The notes beneath the pieces are model-generated. The model was not told the DNA's origin. It saw only the letters and a list, made by a program, of their open reading frames with translations, and ran no database searches. Source: Cymbidium sinense (Eukaryota; Streptophyta; Magnoliopsida; Asparagales; Orchidaceae). Taken from it: DNA of 64,000 nucleotides. The position numbers and the translations under genes were made by a program. The stretch's first letter is position 1. The number at the start of each line of letters is the position of its first letter. The stretch is taken from positions 137,802,040 to 137,866,039 of the forward strand of contig CM038214.1 of the NCBI GenBank assembly GCA_021442155.1. The letters are read 5' to 3'. This document shows positions 22,251 through 34,200 of the stretch, piece by piece.

Positions 22251-22900
22251 GCCGCATCCTCATATATGCCGACCTCGTGAATTGAAAATGGCTTGAGATC
22301 TCCTTTGACATAGTAGGTGATCCCACCTCTTAAACTTCACACACTAATGTAGAGAGGACCATGTTTTTTCATGTACCCATGGTCTCCCAAGCAAAGCATT
22401 GAAAGATGTATAGTCTATAATGTGGAACTTAGCTTTAGTTTTAATCATCTATCTCCAAAGGTAACACTATAGAGCCTGGCCATCTCTCCTTGTTCATTGA
22501 ATCCTCTCAACATCATCCTTTCTTTTAGAGTTTGGAGATGTCGATCCTCAAGTCAAGGGTTCTTAGGCTCATAATATTGACCGATGCACCAACACTCTAG
22601 CTCAGATCTGCCAACATCCTCTATAATGTAAAGAGGATGGTTGTGCTCGATCATCCATATAAGTAAGTCTTCATTGCTGAAAGTAACTCCCAAGGTGTCC
22701 TTCGAGTGTCATGCCTTCTCTTCAATAGTGGTCAGCTAAGACAAGCATATCTTTGGAATAAGTAATGCCTTAATTAGGGATTCCCTCATCTCTTTGAATA
22801 AGACAAGGGTGTCATATATGCTTAGCTTAGATGGAAACTTTCTAAGGTGAGCTAGGATGTTGTAATCAACTCTAGCTTAGCCCTCTATAAGCATATCCAT
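22250..22900 (-). pseudogene. Aspartic protease region of the Ogre-like element (broken)
   Basis: Minus-strand translation shows YNILAHLRKFPSKLSIYDTL, VTFSNEDLLIWMIEHNHPLY, a corrupted active-site stretch, SMLCLGDHGYMKKHG and GPLYISV. In Tat/Ogre elements the same sequence of landmarks brackets the protease: an IxxxLxxxPAxISLYELL helix, TFSDEDL, HNRPLY, the DNGSA active site, LLGRPWIHxxGA, and a short conserved tail. The active-site Asp is not recognisable here. It would normally process Gag-Pol; this copy cannot. Confidence 0.75.
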
Positions 22901-23499
22901 AGGTGGAGCATCCTATGGAGAGACTTCACTAGAACTAAACTTTACCCTTATCCGAGGGTAGGAGAACTTTTCCACTATGTTGACTTTGACTTCAGATGGT
23001 TGGTGGAAAGTTCTACCGCTCATCTGTAGACTTCGCCTTTATGGGACCCAGAGTTGACTCTAAGTCATTCTCAATGGGCGAACCCAATTGATTTAGAAAA
23101 GAAAAGTCTTATTCTGAATTAGAAGAAAAAGTATTAGAATTACAAGAGCTATTATTATTATTTAGACATGGAGAGTTTTCAACATGAATAAATTAATAGC
23201 ATTAGAAGTGGACAAGATGTAAGTAGAATCTGTTTTCATCATTGATTTCTTTTTGGGTGGAGATACATGATAGAAATCAAGTAAAGTAAGTGGTGTAATA
23301 ATTTTAGTGCCTTTATTCACTAATACAACACTCCTGCTAGAAGAAGAGCTGGATGAAGTGGTAGCTACAATGTTGGAGGGAATGTTGGACTTGGATAGTG
23401 GTTGTGCTGTTATTGCTAAGCTCCCACCTTCCCCGAACTATCTTTGGCAACTTGAAAACCTTCCTTGATGTTGGAGGTTGCCTCAAGCACCTGCAATGA

Positions 23500-24720
23500 G
23501 AGTTTTTTTATCTTAGAAATAATCTTTTTAGAGGTTCAAAGGAAATATCCCAACCTTCTTTTGTCTTAAGAGGATTACAAATATCCCCAATGATTACCCT
23601 AATAAAACTAAATGGTTGTTCTAATAAGTATTCCTTAGGGATAACTATGGCACCCGACTTGTAGCTGCACTCAAGCCAGCCCTTAAAAGTGATGCAATCC
23701 TCTACGACATAGCCTAACATGCGGTGGTAGGGGCAATAGCTAGGATCATCGCTCTTGCCCACTTCCTCCCCTCTTAGGCACTGGTAGCTATAAATTAGGT
23801 TTCTTTATGAGATTTTTAAATATTTCTTTGACTACCTACCTCTTGAATGGATAGGGCTTGTTTAATTTATCTAGAAGAGTAAGTGGATAAAAGCTACCTG
23901 GTGATGAATATGAGTACCACTGATGAGTATACGATTGATGAGGCGGTGGCGATAAAGGAGGTGGCAATGGAGGCTATTGTGCTCGGGGTCTCCCAAATTG
24001 GACTCAAGTTGGCTACTTCCTCTTATCTACTGACACCACTGCCCTTGGCATCTATTCAAATACTTTTTATGGCTTGGGCTTGGATGACTGGTCTTGAAAA
24101 AGTAATTGTTTGGCTTCCTCTTGTAGACTAGCCACTTTGTTGATTAATTTCTCAAAAGTTTTGATTGTAAAGCCCTTGAGCATGAAAGAAACTGGATCAT
24201 GGATATTCTTAAGAAGAATTTTTATAGCAATAGTTCACATTTCATTCTTAGGTTATGCCACCTGAGAATGTAATCAACAAGGGACTCATTGGGATTTTTC
24301 TTTGCTATAATAGGGTCACCCACTATTACCCTCTATTGGGCTCCAACAAATCTATTGATAAAGAGTTGCTCTAATTCAACAAATGTCTTTGCTGAATCAT
24401 TGGTCAAAGATACCAATCAAATGAAACCCATGAGCCACGAAGAGGTGAAAAAGAAGCGCATCACTACACCCGGCATTGCAATAACCAGCTCTAAAATGTG
24501 CCATGTGTTATCGTGGGTCCCCACTGCGATCAAAAATTTTGAAGGAAGGTGGCACAAACCCCTTGGGTACTGGACTACATCAAATTCCTCTGAGTAAGGC
24601 CTACCCTTTGGAATGGATGAACTACCTCAGGCTTGCGCCAATGCTTCCCTCACTTGTTGTTCCACCATCTATTTGATGTCTTTTTCATGCATGAAGATAC
24701 TGTCTATGACCTTCCTATGC
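23500..24720 (-). pseudogene. Gag of the Ogre-like element (broken)
   Basis: Gag forms the virus-like particle. The capsid-type retrotransposon gag domain is visible near 24240-24420 as SAKTFVELEQLFINRF and KNPNESLVDYILRWHNLRM, closely matching the usual FxxRF...xxESLxDYxxRF signature. A zinc-knuckle-like CPYHRMLGYVVEDC module is in an 84-codon intact frame at 23508-23762, as in Tat gag proteins that use a CxxH...GH...C form; here the His of GH is a Tyr-Val. The remainder is interrupted by stops. Plus-strand open frames at 23883-24131, 24289-24597 and 24633-24836 are reflections of this gene. The interval 22900-23500 is an unassigned gag-protease linker. Confidence 0.82.
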
Positions 24721-24839
24721 AAACTGCCACTATTTTGATCTATAGGAGAGGTACTCTTGGGAGGTTCCAAGACATGCAAAAGCTCAGGCCGCTCGGCCTC
24801 CATAGACTAGGCTGTGGCACTAGAGTTTTATTCTGAAGT

Positions 24840-26542
24840 GCTAGAACTACGACTAACAAATCTTCAACCCTCTTCTCCATCCTATGGATATGATCATCCT
24901 TCTATCTAAACTTTTGAAGGAGGTGTTGGGTTGAATGAAAGGCATCATCTTTCTTAACCACAACACCTTCTTGACTCTGTTGGTCTTGTTGGAGGGATCC
25001 TCGAGTATAGATGATATGGATTTCTGCTGAATCCTCAAATAGGTCATCCTCGTCGGGGTCAAAATTTACTCTACTCTCTTCCTGATCTTAATGATCACTC
25101 ACAAGAAGTTGTTTCTTCTCAGAAAAGTAGTCTTCTAGGATATCTTCTAATGAACAATCTTCACTGCCGCTAAGCAAAATACAAATACCATGAATTGATC
25201 AGTGCTCATCTAAACATATGTAACGCACCGATAGATTCTCTCACGGAGGATCAATTGCTGGGGATTGCACCGTATCCCTCCTTCGCCGCCGATAATAGTG
25301 GTGGCATGACCACAATATTTTTGGGTCATCACTCTCACTTTAAAACGGTAGAAGTGGGAGGTCGAATAAGAGAGCTCAATCTCACCTTCGCTGGTGAAAT
25401 AGATGGAGTGAGATCCTTAGGTCATAGCTGAATCACCAATGGGGATGTCCTCTCCCGGATGCAGACTTCTGAACTTTGGTAGGGACTGTGGAAGGAGGGA
25501 CTTGGACGAGTGTTGGTGGACGGGGAATGGAGCGGTGTGGTTGTAGATGAGGAATGGAGCTATGTAGCTATGGAGACACCGAATGCCCTCCCACCGGAAC
25601 CCTCCTCCTATGGCTGGTGGTGCTTGTCAATACTATGTTGTTGGTATGATCAGCTCTAGTAGCCCACTGATCTAGAAATTCCACAAGAGCGGAGGCCACC
25701 GACTTCCTAGCATACCTCCTCCTCTCCCTCATGCCTACTTGGGCTGCAACTTGAGCCTCAATGGCTCTCTCCCTATGGATCTAATCACTGACACTCCTGG
25801 GGATCAAAGACCTCAAATCAAAGACTCTGAGTGTCAGTGGGCTCTACCAACTTGGTGAAGAACTATCCTAAGATTGGCATACGGCTTCCCTTTATCCTTA
25901 GCCAGTACCTCAAATTGAATTGGTGGTGGAGATGATGTAGCAATCCTCCTATAGTCCTCCTCCATCTAAAGAGGGGTGGAACTCACCACTCAAGAGTGGA
26001 GAGGTCTCATGAGGAGAACCCTCCTCAATGATGTAGGAGGTAGCATCAATCTCCCTGGCTGCTCACTCATGGTGCTGCTTGATCTTCCCATTCTTGTTGT
26101 GATGTTGTGTGTGTGAGCAGGGTAGAGCGAGAGCTAGAACCTACCTCAAAAGTAGGGGAGACTATCTCGGAGGCCAAGGTAGCCTTCCCCTTCATATTGG
26201 GGAAACCAATGAGGAGGCTAGCCCACACTAGCATGGGGACAATAGATGAATCAGGAACCACTAACATTGACACGCTAAAGTTGTAGGGATGAACTGAACC
26301 ACTTGGGAACCTCGATAGCCTTCCTCTTTAGAGAGGAAAACTCTGACTCAAACTAATGGTCAAAATGGAGGAGTATTTCACACCTCTCGCTAATACATGA
26401 GAGTGGCCCTCACAAGTAACTGGATGACCTCAAAACCATGGCCAAACTGAATCAGGTGAGTGGTGGTCCTAGTGTGTATGGCCTAATCTGAGGCTAGATC
26501 CACACTCGATGAGAAAGAGAAGATGAACTTGCTAGAAGACAT
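24840..26542 (-). pseudogene. Relic of an additional reading frame upstream of gag
   Basis: Between the leader and gag there are about 1.7 kb with the codon-like texture of decayed protein. A candidate start at 26540-26542 gives MSSSKFIFSFSSSVDLASDQ. Fragments such as a 68-codon frame at 26067-26273 and AQVAAQVGMRERRRYARKSV near 25660-25760 follow, and an acidic stretch FDPDEDDLFED lies at about 25020-25070. Ogre elements carry an extra reading frame of unknown function upstream of gag-pol, and this is the expected place, but I cannot show homology. It could also be the amino-terminal part of gag. Confidence 0.45.
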
Positions 26543-26681
26543 ATTAACTAAACTGAAGATGGAGAAGGAACTAACTATATTGATACCTCTGCATTTGCTG
26601 AAACATAATTGAGTTAGACCCTTGCTTTGGTATTTGTTTTCAATTATTAATTTTTGATATTGATTTGGAATTTTGAACCCA

Positions 26682-27340
26682 CACTTAACAAATTTAAGTA
26701 TGCTAGGTGGGGTTCATTGGAGAGATTTTAGAATGAGAGGAGAGACTTTGCCATAGAATTTGATTTGGAATCCATATTCAATAAATTTAAGTATGTTGAA
26801 TGGGGTTCATTTATTTTGGAGAGACTTTTTGGAGATGTATTTGTTTTGTCCATTTTTTTGAATTTTGATTGATTTTAGAGTCTTCACTTAGCAAATTTAA
26901 GTATGTTAAGCGAGATTCTAATGTGTGTTTGAAAACTTTTGTTAAAATATTTTGTTTGTGAAAAATGGATATCATGTGTGTGAGTTTGTTTTAATGGGAT
27001 CCTTAACAAATTTAGGTATGTTAAGTAAGGTTAAAAGAAAATTTGATTTTGTTTTGTTGTTTGGTGGACCTCACATAACAAATTTGGGTATGTTAAGTGG
27101 GTTTCAAATAAATTTAATTTTATTTTGAATTTTTTTTTTGATTTGATTTTGAAAAAAAGAGAACTCTTATCCAACAAAGGTTGCTATATTGAATAGACTT
27201 ATATGTGTTTTGACTTATGTTTGAAAGTGGAACTCTCATTTAACAAAGTTAAGTATGCCAAATGAAGTTCAAATGTGTTTTAATTTTTTGTAATTTTTGA
27301 AAATGGGAATTCCACTTAACAAATTTGGGTATATTAAATG

Positions 27341-27390
<50 letters not shown>

Positions 27391-27636
27391 AATGAATATT
27401 TGTGTGATATTTTTTGAAAAGGGGAACTCTAACTTAGCACATGTGGAATATGCTAAATGGAATTTCAATTTTGTGTCATGATTTCATTTGAAAATAGAAT
27501 CTTCATTCAACAAACTTGGGTATATTAAATGAAATTTATTATTTTGGAAAAATGTGCTTTTTGAAAAAGGATTTTAAAATTTTGATTTTAATTTTGAAGG
27601 GAACCTACATATAACAATTGTTGACACTATTAAATG
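26682..27636 (-). repeat. Array of eleven degenerate stem-loops in the element leader
   Basis: Eleven related units, each with two short arms (consensus CACTTAACA and TGTTAAGTG) around a loop like AATTTGGGTA, at 26682-26709, 26772-26804, 26885-26912, 27001-27030, 27072-27099, 27167-27195, 27237-27264, 27312-27342, 27432-27459, 27504-27531 and 27608-27636. Spacing varies from about 70 to 120 bases, with T-rich filler. Arms change together in several units (ATTCAA with TTGAAT; TTAGCA with TGCTAA), so pairing is kept while sequence differs. The array sits in the untranslated leader between the primer site and the first reading frame. Confidence 0.65.
27340..27387. repeat. AT dinucleotide microsatellite
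   Basis: Perfect AT repeat of about 45 bases between two stem-loop units of the leader array. Probably length-polymorphic. Confidence 0.9.
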
Positions 27637-28056
27637 AGGTTTGATTATCTTTATACCTTTTGAAAATTTCATATGAATTTTGTGCAAATCTTTTGTCATG
27701 TGAGTTTTTTTAATTAATTTTGAAATGTGCTTTTGGAAAGTAATATTTTGCATAAGGTTTATTTTCTTAAGTATGGGACGAACCTTGCCTTACCATGAGG
27801 ATGATAAAGAGTTCTAAATTTTTAGTCATCACATTTCTTTGATTAATTTATTTTTACCTATTGGGGGACACAATAGGGTTTTAAGACCTATGCAGAGTGA
27901 GGTCCTAAAACCTAAAAATTGTTCAAAAACTCAGTATAAGGATGAAATAAGCTAAGTTCCGATGGAAAGAAAGATATTCTTGGACTTATATGAACTATAA
28001 GCCCACTATTGTTGCTTGGAGACAATAATTGTCTACTAAAGAGAGAGAGGAACCTT

Positions 28057-28071
28057 CCCAATGGAGTCACC
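28057..28071 (-). promoter_or_regulatory. Primer binding site of the Ogre-like element
   Basis: Seven bases inside the LTR end at 28079, the minus strand reads GGTGACTCCATTGGG. Plant Tat/Ogre elements commonly carry a TGGCGACTCC-type site complementary to a tRNA-Arg 3' end; this copy differs at a few positions. It fixes the LTR/internal boundary and the direction of the element. The intervening bases are a short T run. Confidence 0.68.
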
Positions 28072-28078
28072 TAAAAAA

Positions 28079-28111
28079 TGTGGTGTTTATTTGGATGTGG
28101 GGGACACCACA
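28079..28111 (-). promoter_or_regulatory. U5-terminal hairpin next to the primer site
   Basis: TGTGGTGT and ACACCACA are a perfect 8-bp inverted repeat around a 17-base loop, forming the last 33 bases of the LTR. The same structure ends the LTRs at 7238-7269 and 51073-51116. Hairpins between U5 and the primer site are known to guide reverse-transcription initiation in retroviruses and some LTR retrotransposons; a similar role here is inference. Confidence 0.55.
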
Positions 28112-30599
28112 TCGTAGAGTACTTATTGAAGTGATGAGTATGACATTGAGGTATGATGTACTATCTCGAGATAGAGGTATCACCCTTCAATGGACTTAAT
28201 CACCCAATAAGGACTCATGATGATGGTCTCTAATATATGGAGATTTTTCCCTTGTTTCACATGGATGAAAAAGTATATTAAATTGGGTTAAATGTTTCAT
28301 GGAAGCCTCCATAGTTAATTACATCTTAAGGAATAAAATATTCTAAGAATACTCTTGAAAGTAGACAATTAGGGTCTCCAAAGATTTCAGACTATCAAAG
28401 GATTAATATTCAAAAATCAATCGGGAGAGATCAAATGGAGAGACTTATTTTGAAAGCCAAAGGAGATGAGTAGGGAATGCTTATTATACTAGGAAACCTA
28501 GTGAGCATTCCAATCTATCCTATGATTAGGCTTTATATATTTGAAAGTGATGAGATTTTTTTATTTGAGTTAAATTGCTAGGGTTTATAATCCATCAACA
28601 CAAGGTTATGGAGATGCCTAAGAGTTATAGCCCAAAGAAAATAACTACTTCAGATCCTAAATCTAGGGAGATTTAGTACATGCTAAAGCATAACTTAAAT
28701 CTAAATGATAGGTGGACATAAGGGTTAACCTCCACAAGAGAGAATAAAATGTCTGACTTCTGGACTTATAACCATCTGGAGCAGATGCCAGCTAACTCAT
28801 CCTATGATTTTAAAACCATGTTATTTGGTCTTATGAAATTGCAAGATAGTTGGGCTATCATTAATTTAGAAAGAGACTAAAGTCTTTAAACCCACTCCTA
28901 AGTGAAGAGAGCATGAGTGGTAATAATGACTTAATCTAACGCAAAATCTTTTCAAATTTAATTTAAATTTTGACAATTCATTTTGACAAAGGCTTTAGGA
29001 TTTTGATGCCTATATGTATGATGAAATAAAGTTGTTGGCTAAATCAACGAGAAAGGGGTGTTTTTCACCACAATGGATGCCCTCATAGGTCAAGCATTCA
29101 CTTATCATGTAAGGATGGAAATCCCTTATTTTCAAGAGTGAAATAATATGATATGCATGTTGTGAAACATTCAACCATTCATAAGGGTTGCTAAATATTT
29201 TAAATATCTTGACTTTAATTCCTAGGCTTTATGGTGAAGTATGAGTTATTAGAAATTTAGTTATGAGTGATGAATTGGGGTAAAAAAGTTTATTTTATCC
29301 TAAGAGTCTAATCTCTAGAAAAAAATTAAAGCATAAATCATTTAAGAAACTAAGAAAAGCATGTCATCATAATGCACAAACTAAACATAACATCAATCAA
29401 TTTTATAACTAAGGCAAAAGAATAATGTAGGTGGGTGTAACAAAAAGAATAGATGAAAGCCTACCCTTATACAACCAAAATTATAAATATAATTATAATG
29501 AATGAATGCTATGGGGGGGCTCATTCTTCATTCTTCATGTCTTCATCTTTATGTCTCCATTTGATTATATTACTCCACTTCAAAGGAATCACATGGCCTC
29601 CCATGACAAATCCTTCTAACTAATGCTCATCCTAATCCCTCATAGCACTAATCATAGTTCCTAATGCAAAATTACATTAAAATAGTAAAAATAAATCTAA
29701 CTACACCTACAAAATAAGTGTTAGCTAAACCTACATACAACCCAAGCAGTTATAATTATAATTTTGACTTGGCACCCTACACATGGGTAACCAAGCACTT
29801 CTAGTTATTATGCTTAGGGGTTTAAGCAACCTAAGAAGAGCATTTACATTTATTTTAAGCATCCCCTTAAGCACAATCCTTTCTAGAAAATATGATTAAC
29901 TAAAATGGCCAAACAATAATACACCTAACATTCACCCTAATAATACATCATAAAACAAAACATACATCATACCGAGCACCATCCTACCATAAAGCTAGAT
30001 GTGGTGACTTAATTCTAATGTGTTAAGGCTTTGGTATGTCATGCTAAGCATTAGTGTTGTATTTTTTAAATGTAGAAGGATTCAATTTAACATGAAAGGT
30101 TGGTTTCACTTAAAGTTATTTAAATATTTGAGAATTTTAATTTGTGTTTTCTTGTATCATATGATTACACTTAGCTAACTGTTATAAAGAGAAGAAAGAG
30201 GATTGCCCACTTTCATCCCTACCTTAAGCCACTTTCTAAAGTGCATTTATTTGACTTACTTCTCTTTAATGAATGGCTTATTAAATGTTTTAAATTATTC
30301 TTAAGTTTAGGTTCACTTTAAATAATTCTATCCAATGTGAAATGCAACTTAAGATTAATCTAATTGGATTACTATCACATGACACATGCTAAATCATTCC
30401 TTACCATCACATGTAACATGCATATGTTATAATTCTAAGTTTATCTATACATATAACACACTTAAATGATGATTGTATGTATATACATCTGTAATTTATA
30501 TTCTTTAATGTGATTGAATTATTTAATCATATTAGTTTAAAGCACTATCTAAATTATTATACAAAAATACATAGGGATGAAATTAAATAGGTATGTCAT

Positions 30600-31200
30600 T
30601 GTTAACTGTGGTAGTGAGGTAATCAAATGACCTCCTTGAGGCTACTTAAAGCCTTGTATTCCCAAGATGTCCAAAATATATAACCTTTTGCATTCAAACA
30701 TAAGTAAATTTGTATATGGTAATATTAGAAAGTTAGCTCCAAGTTACATGATTAATTAATCCAATGACTAAAAAATTATGGATACATTTATTTTTAAATT
30801 GAAAGTGGATTATCATCCTCTAATCAAATACACACATATATGTAGAAGACATAAAAGTATGTACCTTTGTTAACTAGGGAAGTTAGGTAATCAAATGACC
30901 TCCTTGGGGCTACTTAAAGCCTCATATTCCCGGGATGTCTAGACTATATACCCATTTTTCTTGAATACATACACATGTATGTATAATTAAGATGAAAATC
31001 ATGCAATAATTATATTTTTTATGAAATTATTTAGGTGTATGATTTAAAGCTCTATCTAAATTCTTATGTTTAAGACACATAAGAGTGAAATCAAATGAGT
31101 ATGTCATTACTTAAACCGGAAGTGAGGTAATCAAATGACCTCATTGGGGATACTTAAAGCCTCGATTCTGTGATGTGTAAGCTATATGACCATTACATTC
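30600..31200 (-). repeat. Three copies of the 240-268 bp LTR minisatellite
   Basis: The block GAGGTAATCAAATGACCTC followed by GGCTACTTAAAGCC recurs with the second word at 30640, 30908 and 31148 (spacings 268 and 240). Equivalent blocks appear once in the LTR at 10850-10930 and twice at 37533-37900, and were not found in the LTR at 11851-16979. Confidence 0.75.
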
Positions 31201-34200
31201 ATACTTATGTAAATCAACATGTTAGTAAAGGAAATATAGTTTAATTCATACACTTAAACTATAAATGCATGCATTTAGCATCATAATAAACATTACTATT
31301 CATTTGTAAACTTTTGAAAAATACATTTGGATTTAGTAGTGATAATAGCCACACATACTAAATTAAATCAACACATGCAAGCTTAACATAGAAGAAATCT
31401 CATTAGATTTAATGAATTTTGAAAAGAGATGGATGTATGAATCAAATTACATGCAATATTTAATATGATTAAAAGAAATAAATAAACATTAAAATATGAT
31501 TTCATTCAATCAATATAATTCTTAAGGACAATCATATCAATTTAAAGTAAACCAAAGCTTTTTATGCATCATTTTAATTTCATGTTCAATTTGACTTAAG
31601 GAATGTAAGAAGGAGTTTGCTAATCCTAACCCATCCCCATGTTTGTAAGTTAATTTGGTTTAATGAAACATGATTAAGTTGATTTTATGGATTAATTAAG
31701 TTGTAATATGTATTAAGTTTATTAATTAACCCTTTCCTATGTTACCTTAACATAATTACCCAAATAATTGTGAGCCAACATGATATGTAAATGAATCCGA
31801 AAAGTAAATTAGCAATGGTTCTAGGAAATGCCTAATGCAATTAGCTCACAATTAATAGTTAATTAGATTAAAGAACTTAGTTAAGTACTCTTATGGTTTT
31901 TTCCATACATCTGAATTAACCATAATTTCCTTAAATATCTTTAGGTTATTAAACACCTAAAGATCTACCCTTCAACTAATTAATCAAGATCAAATGTGAT
32001 TGAGATTTTTATTTTAACTAATTTTGTATTAATTAACCATTTAGTCCTTAATTAATTTTCATGAAAAGTGAAACAACTTAGGGAAAGAAACTAGGAAAGA
32101 GGGTCCCAATCATTTTCCACAAGTCCCCTCACTAGACAGGTGAGTAAAGAGCCCCAATTATTTAGTTACTATCATATGATTAAATAACCCTTAATTAAAT
32201 TAAGAGAGTGATTAAGGCCTAATTAATTTTGCTAATCAACCCCTTAAATAATCAAAAAATTTGAGGCTAATTAGTTAATTAATTAGGAGTAAGGTAATTA
32301 AAATTTTAATTAAACTAACTAAGCTCTAATTACTATTCAAAATCAATTAAGGGTATTTTTAATAAATTCTCTCTGAAATACCTTTAAAATGAGTATTTAC
32401 TTGAATTTTTTAAATTTTCTATGATTTGTCATAATTATTACAAGTTTCATCCATTAATTCCATTTAATTAATCCCATGCCACGCGTTGATGTGGCATGCT
32501 TCTACGTGGAGCTGCGAGATTGGCTATTAAAGTGTGTCTAAGTCGATGATATGGTAATGAGGACGGCGCTTTCATTTAATCATTTGGTTTGATCCTTGAA
32601 TGGATAATATGTGATCTATCGTCCACTGTGATGAAGGATGGAAGCCATCCACGTGAAGACGATCTGAGCTCACATGAGCTCGAATCCACTCCAAATGGAT
32701 CCCACCTCCATGATAATGATTAGAGGGGATCCAAAGGTCAAGATCATGTGGCATTCAACTTTCCTTCAAAAAGCTCTAAAAAGTTTTCAAGGGAGCTCTA
32801 TTTTAATGACATTACCTCACTGGAGCTAAGACCGGCGGCTCGCATGCTTGAGGTAGCTTCATATAGTTTAGATGAAGCCCAGTTGAGCTGCGATCGGGTT
32901 GATTCCAAGTGGTTCTCTTGGAAGACTATTGACCTCACTTTTAGAGTGAGCTCTCAACTTTCTCATCATTGGTCTACAACTCTTATAGACACTAAGAGTT
33001 TAGCTTTAAGACACTTCTATTAATTTGGAGAACACTTAACCTAACCCTAGAGACTTAGAAGAGTTAGCCATAGGAATAAGTTATGCCCTGGGGATTTAGG
33101 AAGACTTGCCTACGCTATAGCCCAAACTCAATCCTTGCTTTCTTCTTTCAAGCCAAACCTCAAATTCAAAATTCCAAACCCCAAAATCAAATCCAACTAT
33201 CCAATGATTGAAATCCATCACCAAATTCAAACTCCAAGTCCCTTTCTAAGCTATATGAGCCACCTTCATGTGCTTATCTAAAATTCTTTCAAATAAACTC
33301 AAACTTGATTGATTTCTTTATAAATCAATCATCCCTTCATTTATATTCATAGATATAAATGAAACTCACCCTCCAATGACCAAACTCAATTCAAACTAAA
33401 TTTCCAACTTTAGCCCTTTTAGCCAAACTTTTAAACTTGGCTAAATGAAACCCAAATCAACTCAAAACCCATGGATTTCATCATGGTTTAATCATTACTT
33501 CAATCATTGATCCAAATATAAACATAAACCATCATTATCAAACCAAACCCAAGTCAACCCAAATCATTGACCTTTGACTTGAAATTGTCATATAAACCAA
33601 AACCCATTTGGCTCCAAACTAATTGCAATTGGATTTATATTCCAATCCTAAGTCCCCATGTGAGTTCAACCAAACTTGAATCAAGCCTTGATCAAGATTG
33701 ACCCATTTAGGCTCACTTGACCCATAGTGACCTAACGGACCTTTTTGGAGCCAAGTTCTAATCCAACCCAAATTGGATTGAACTAAACCCATAGAAACCT
33801 CAATCATGATCAACAATCATCGTGGAGTGATCAACCACCTTGAATTGGGTCAAACCAAGTCAAAAATATCCTTCGACCAAGTCAACACTAAGCCCAAATG
33901 AAACTCAAACTAGCCAAAATCTACCATATACCAAATTGATTGAAACCAGTAATCCAAACCCATTCATAATCAATGCTTGAACATGACCAAGTCATCAATT
34001 GAGCCAAACCAATTGGCACTTGACATAAGACCCAAATTGGCCTAAAAAGCCAAAATGAGTCAAATCATGATTTAATCCAAATTGATTGCAACCAATGGCT
34101 CAAGTTCATTCCAAATTACTTGTTGAACTTGACCAAAGCCATGAATGAGCCTAAGTTGACCAATTGGTCTACTTGACTAACCTAGCCCAAATTGACCCAA

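Larger units (their letters stand above)
11851..33025 (-). mobile_element. Decayed Ty3/gypsy Tat/Ogre-type retrotransposon, over 21 kb
   Basis: Two minus-strand LTRs (11851-16979 and 28079-33025) flank an 11-kb internal region read on the minus strand. In transcript order from the right: LTR end, primer site (28057-28071), a leader with a stem-loop array (26682-27636), an upstream reading-frame relic (24840-26542), gag (23500-24720), protease (22250-22900), RT (20400-21100), Tat-type RNase H (19480-19780), integrase (18060-19465) and a tandem-repeat 3' UTR (17192-17840). Dual RNase H, extra sequence upstream of gag and huge LTRs are Tat/Ogre traits. All proteins carry stops and frameshifts, so the element is dead. 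The sequence-gap Ns hide the end of the left LTR; the right LTR is broken off at 33025 by a plus-strand LTR. A 5-bp target duplication could not be found. Confidence 0.72.
28079..33025 (-). repeat. Right (5') LTR of the Ogre-like element, truncated in its leader
   Basis: On the minus strand this runs from the leader (33025-32740, with AG|GTAATG donor-like sequence near 32815) through the G-box inverted repeat (32475-32512), a 4-kb AT-rich U5 that holds three copies of a 240-270 bp repeat, the GA-rich tract near 29520, and the terminal hairpin 28111-28079. The U3 and promoter are missing: at 33026 it is broken by the plus-strand LTR. The open frame at 32748-33023 on + is the reverse of the leader and not a gene. 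Confidence 0.68.

Noticed and set aside
23883..25431. Series of plus-strand frames (23883-24131, 24289-24597, 24633-24836, 25195-25431)
   Set aside because: They lie opposite the minus-strand gag and upstream frame, whose motifs are recognisable; the plus frames show none.
26616..26640. Possible iMet-type primer site on the minus strand (ATACCAAAGC)
   Set aside because: Only a partial match, and a better site stands exactly next to the LTR end at 28057-28071.
26682..27636. Could the spaced repeats be a CRISPR-like array
   Set aside because: Repeats are degenerate, spacers irregular and the setting is a eukaryotic retrotransposon leader.
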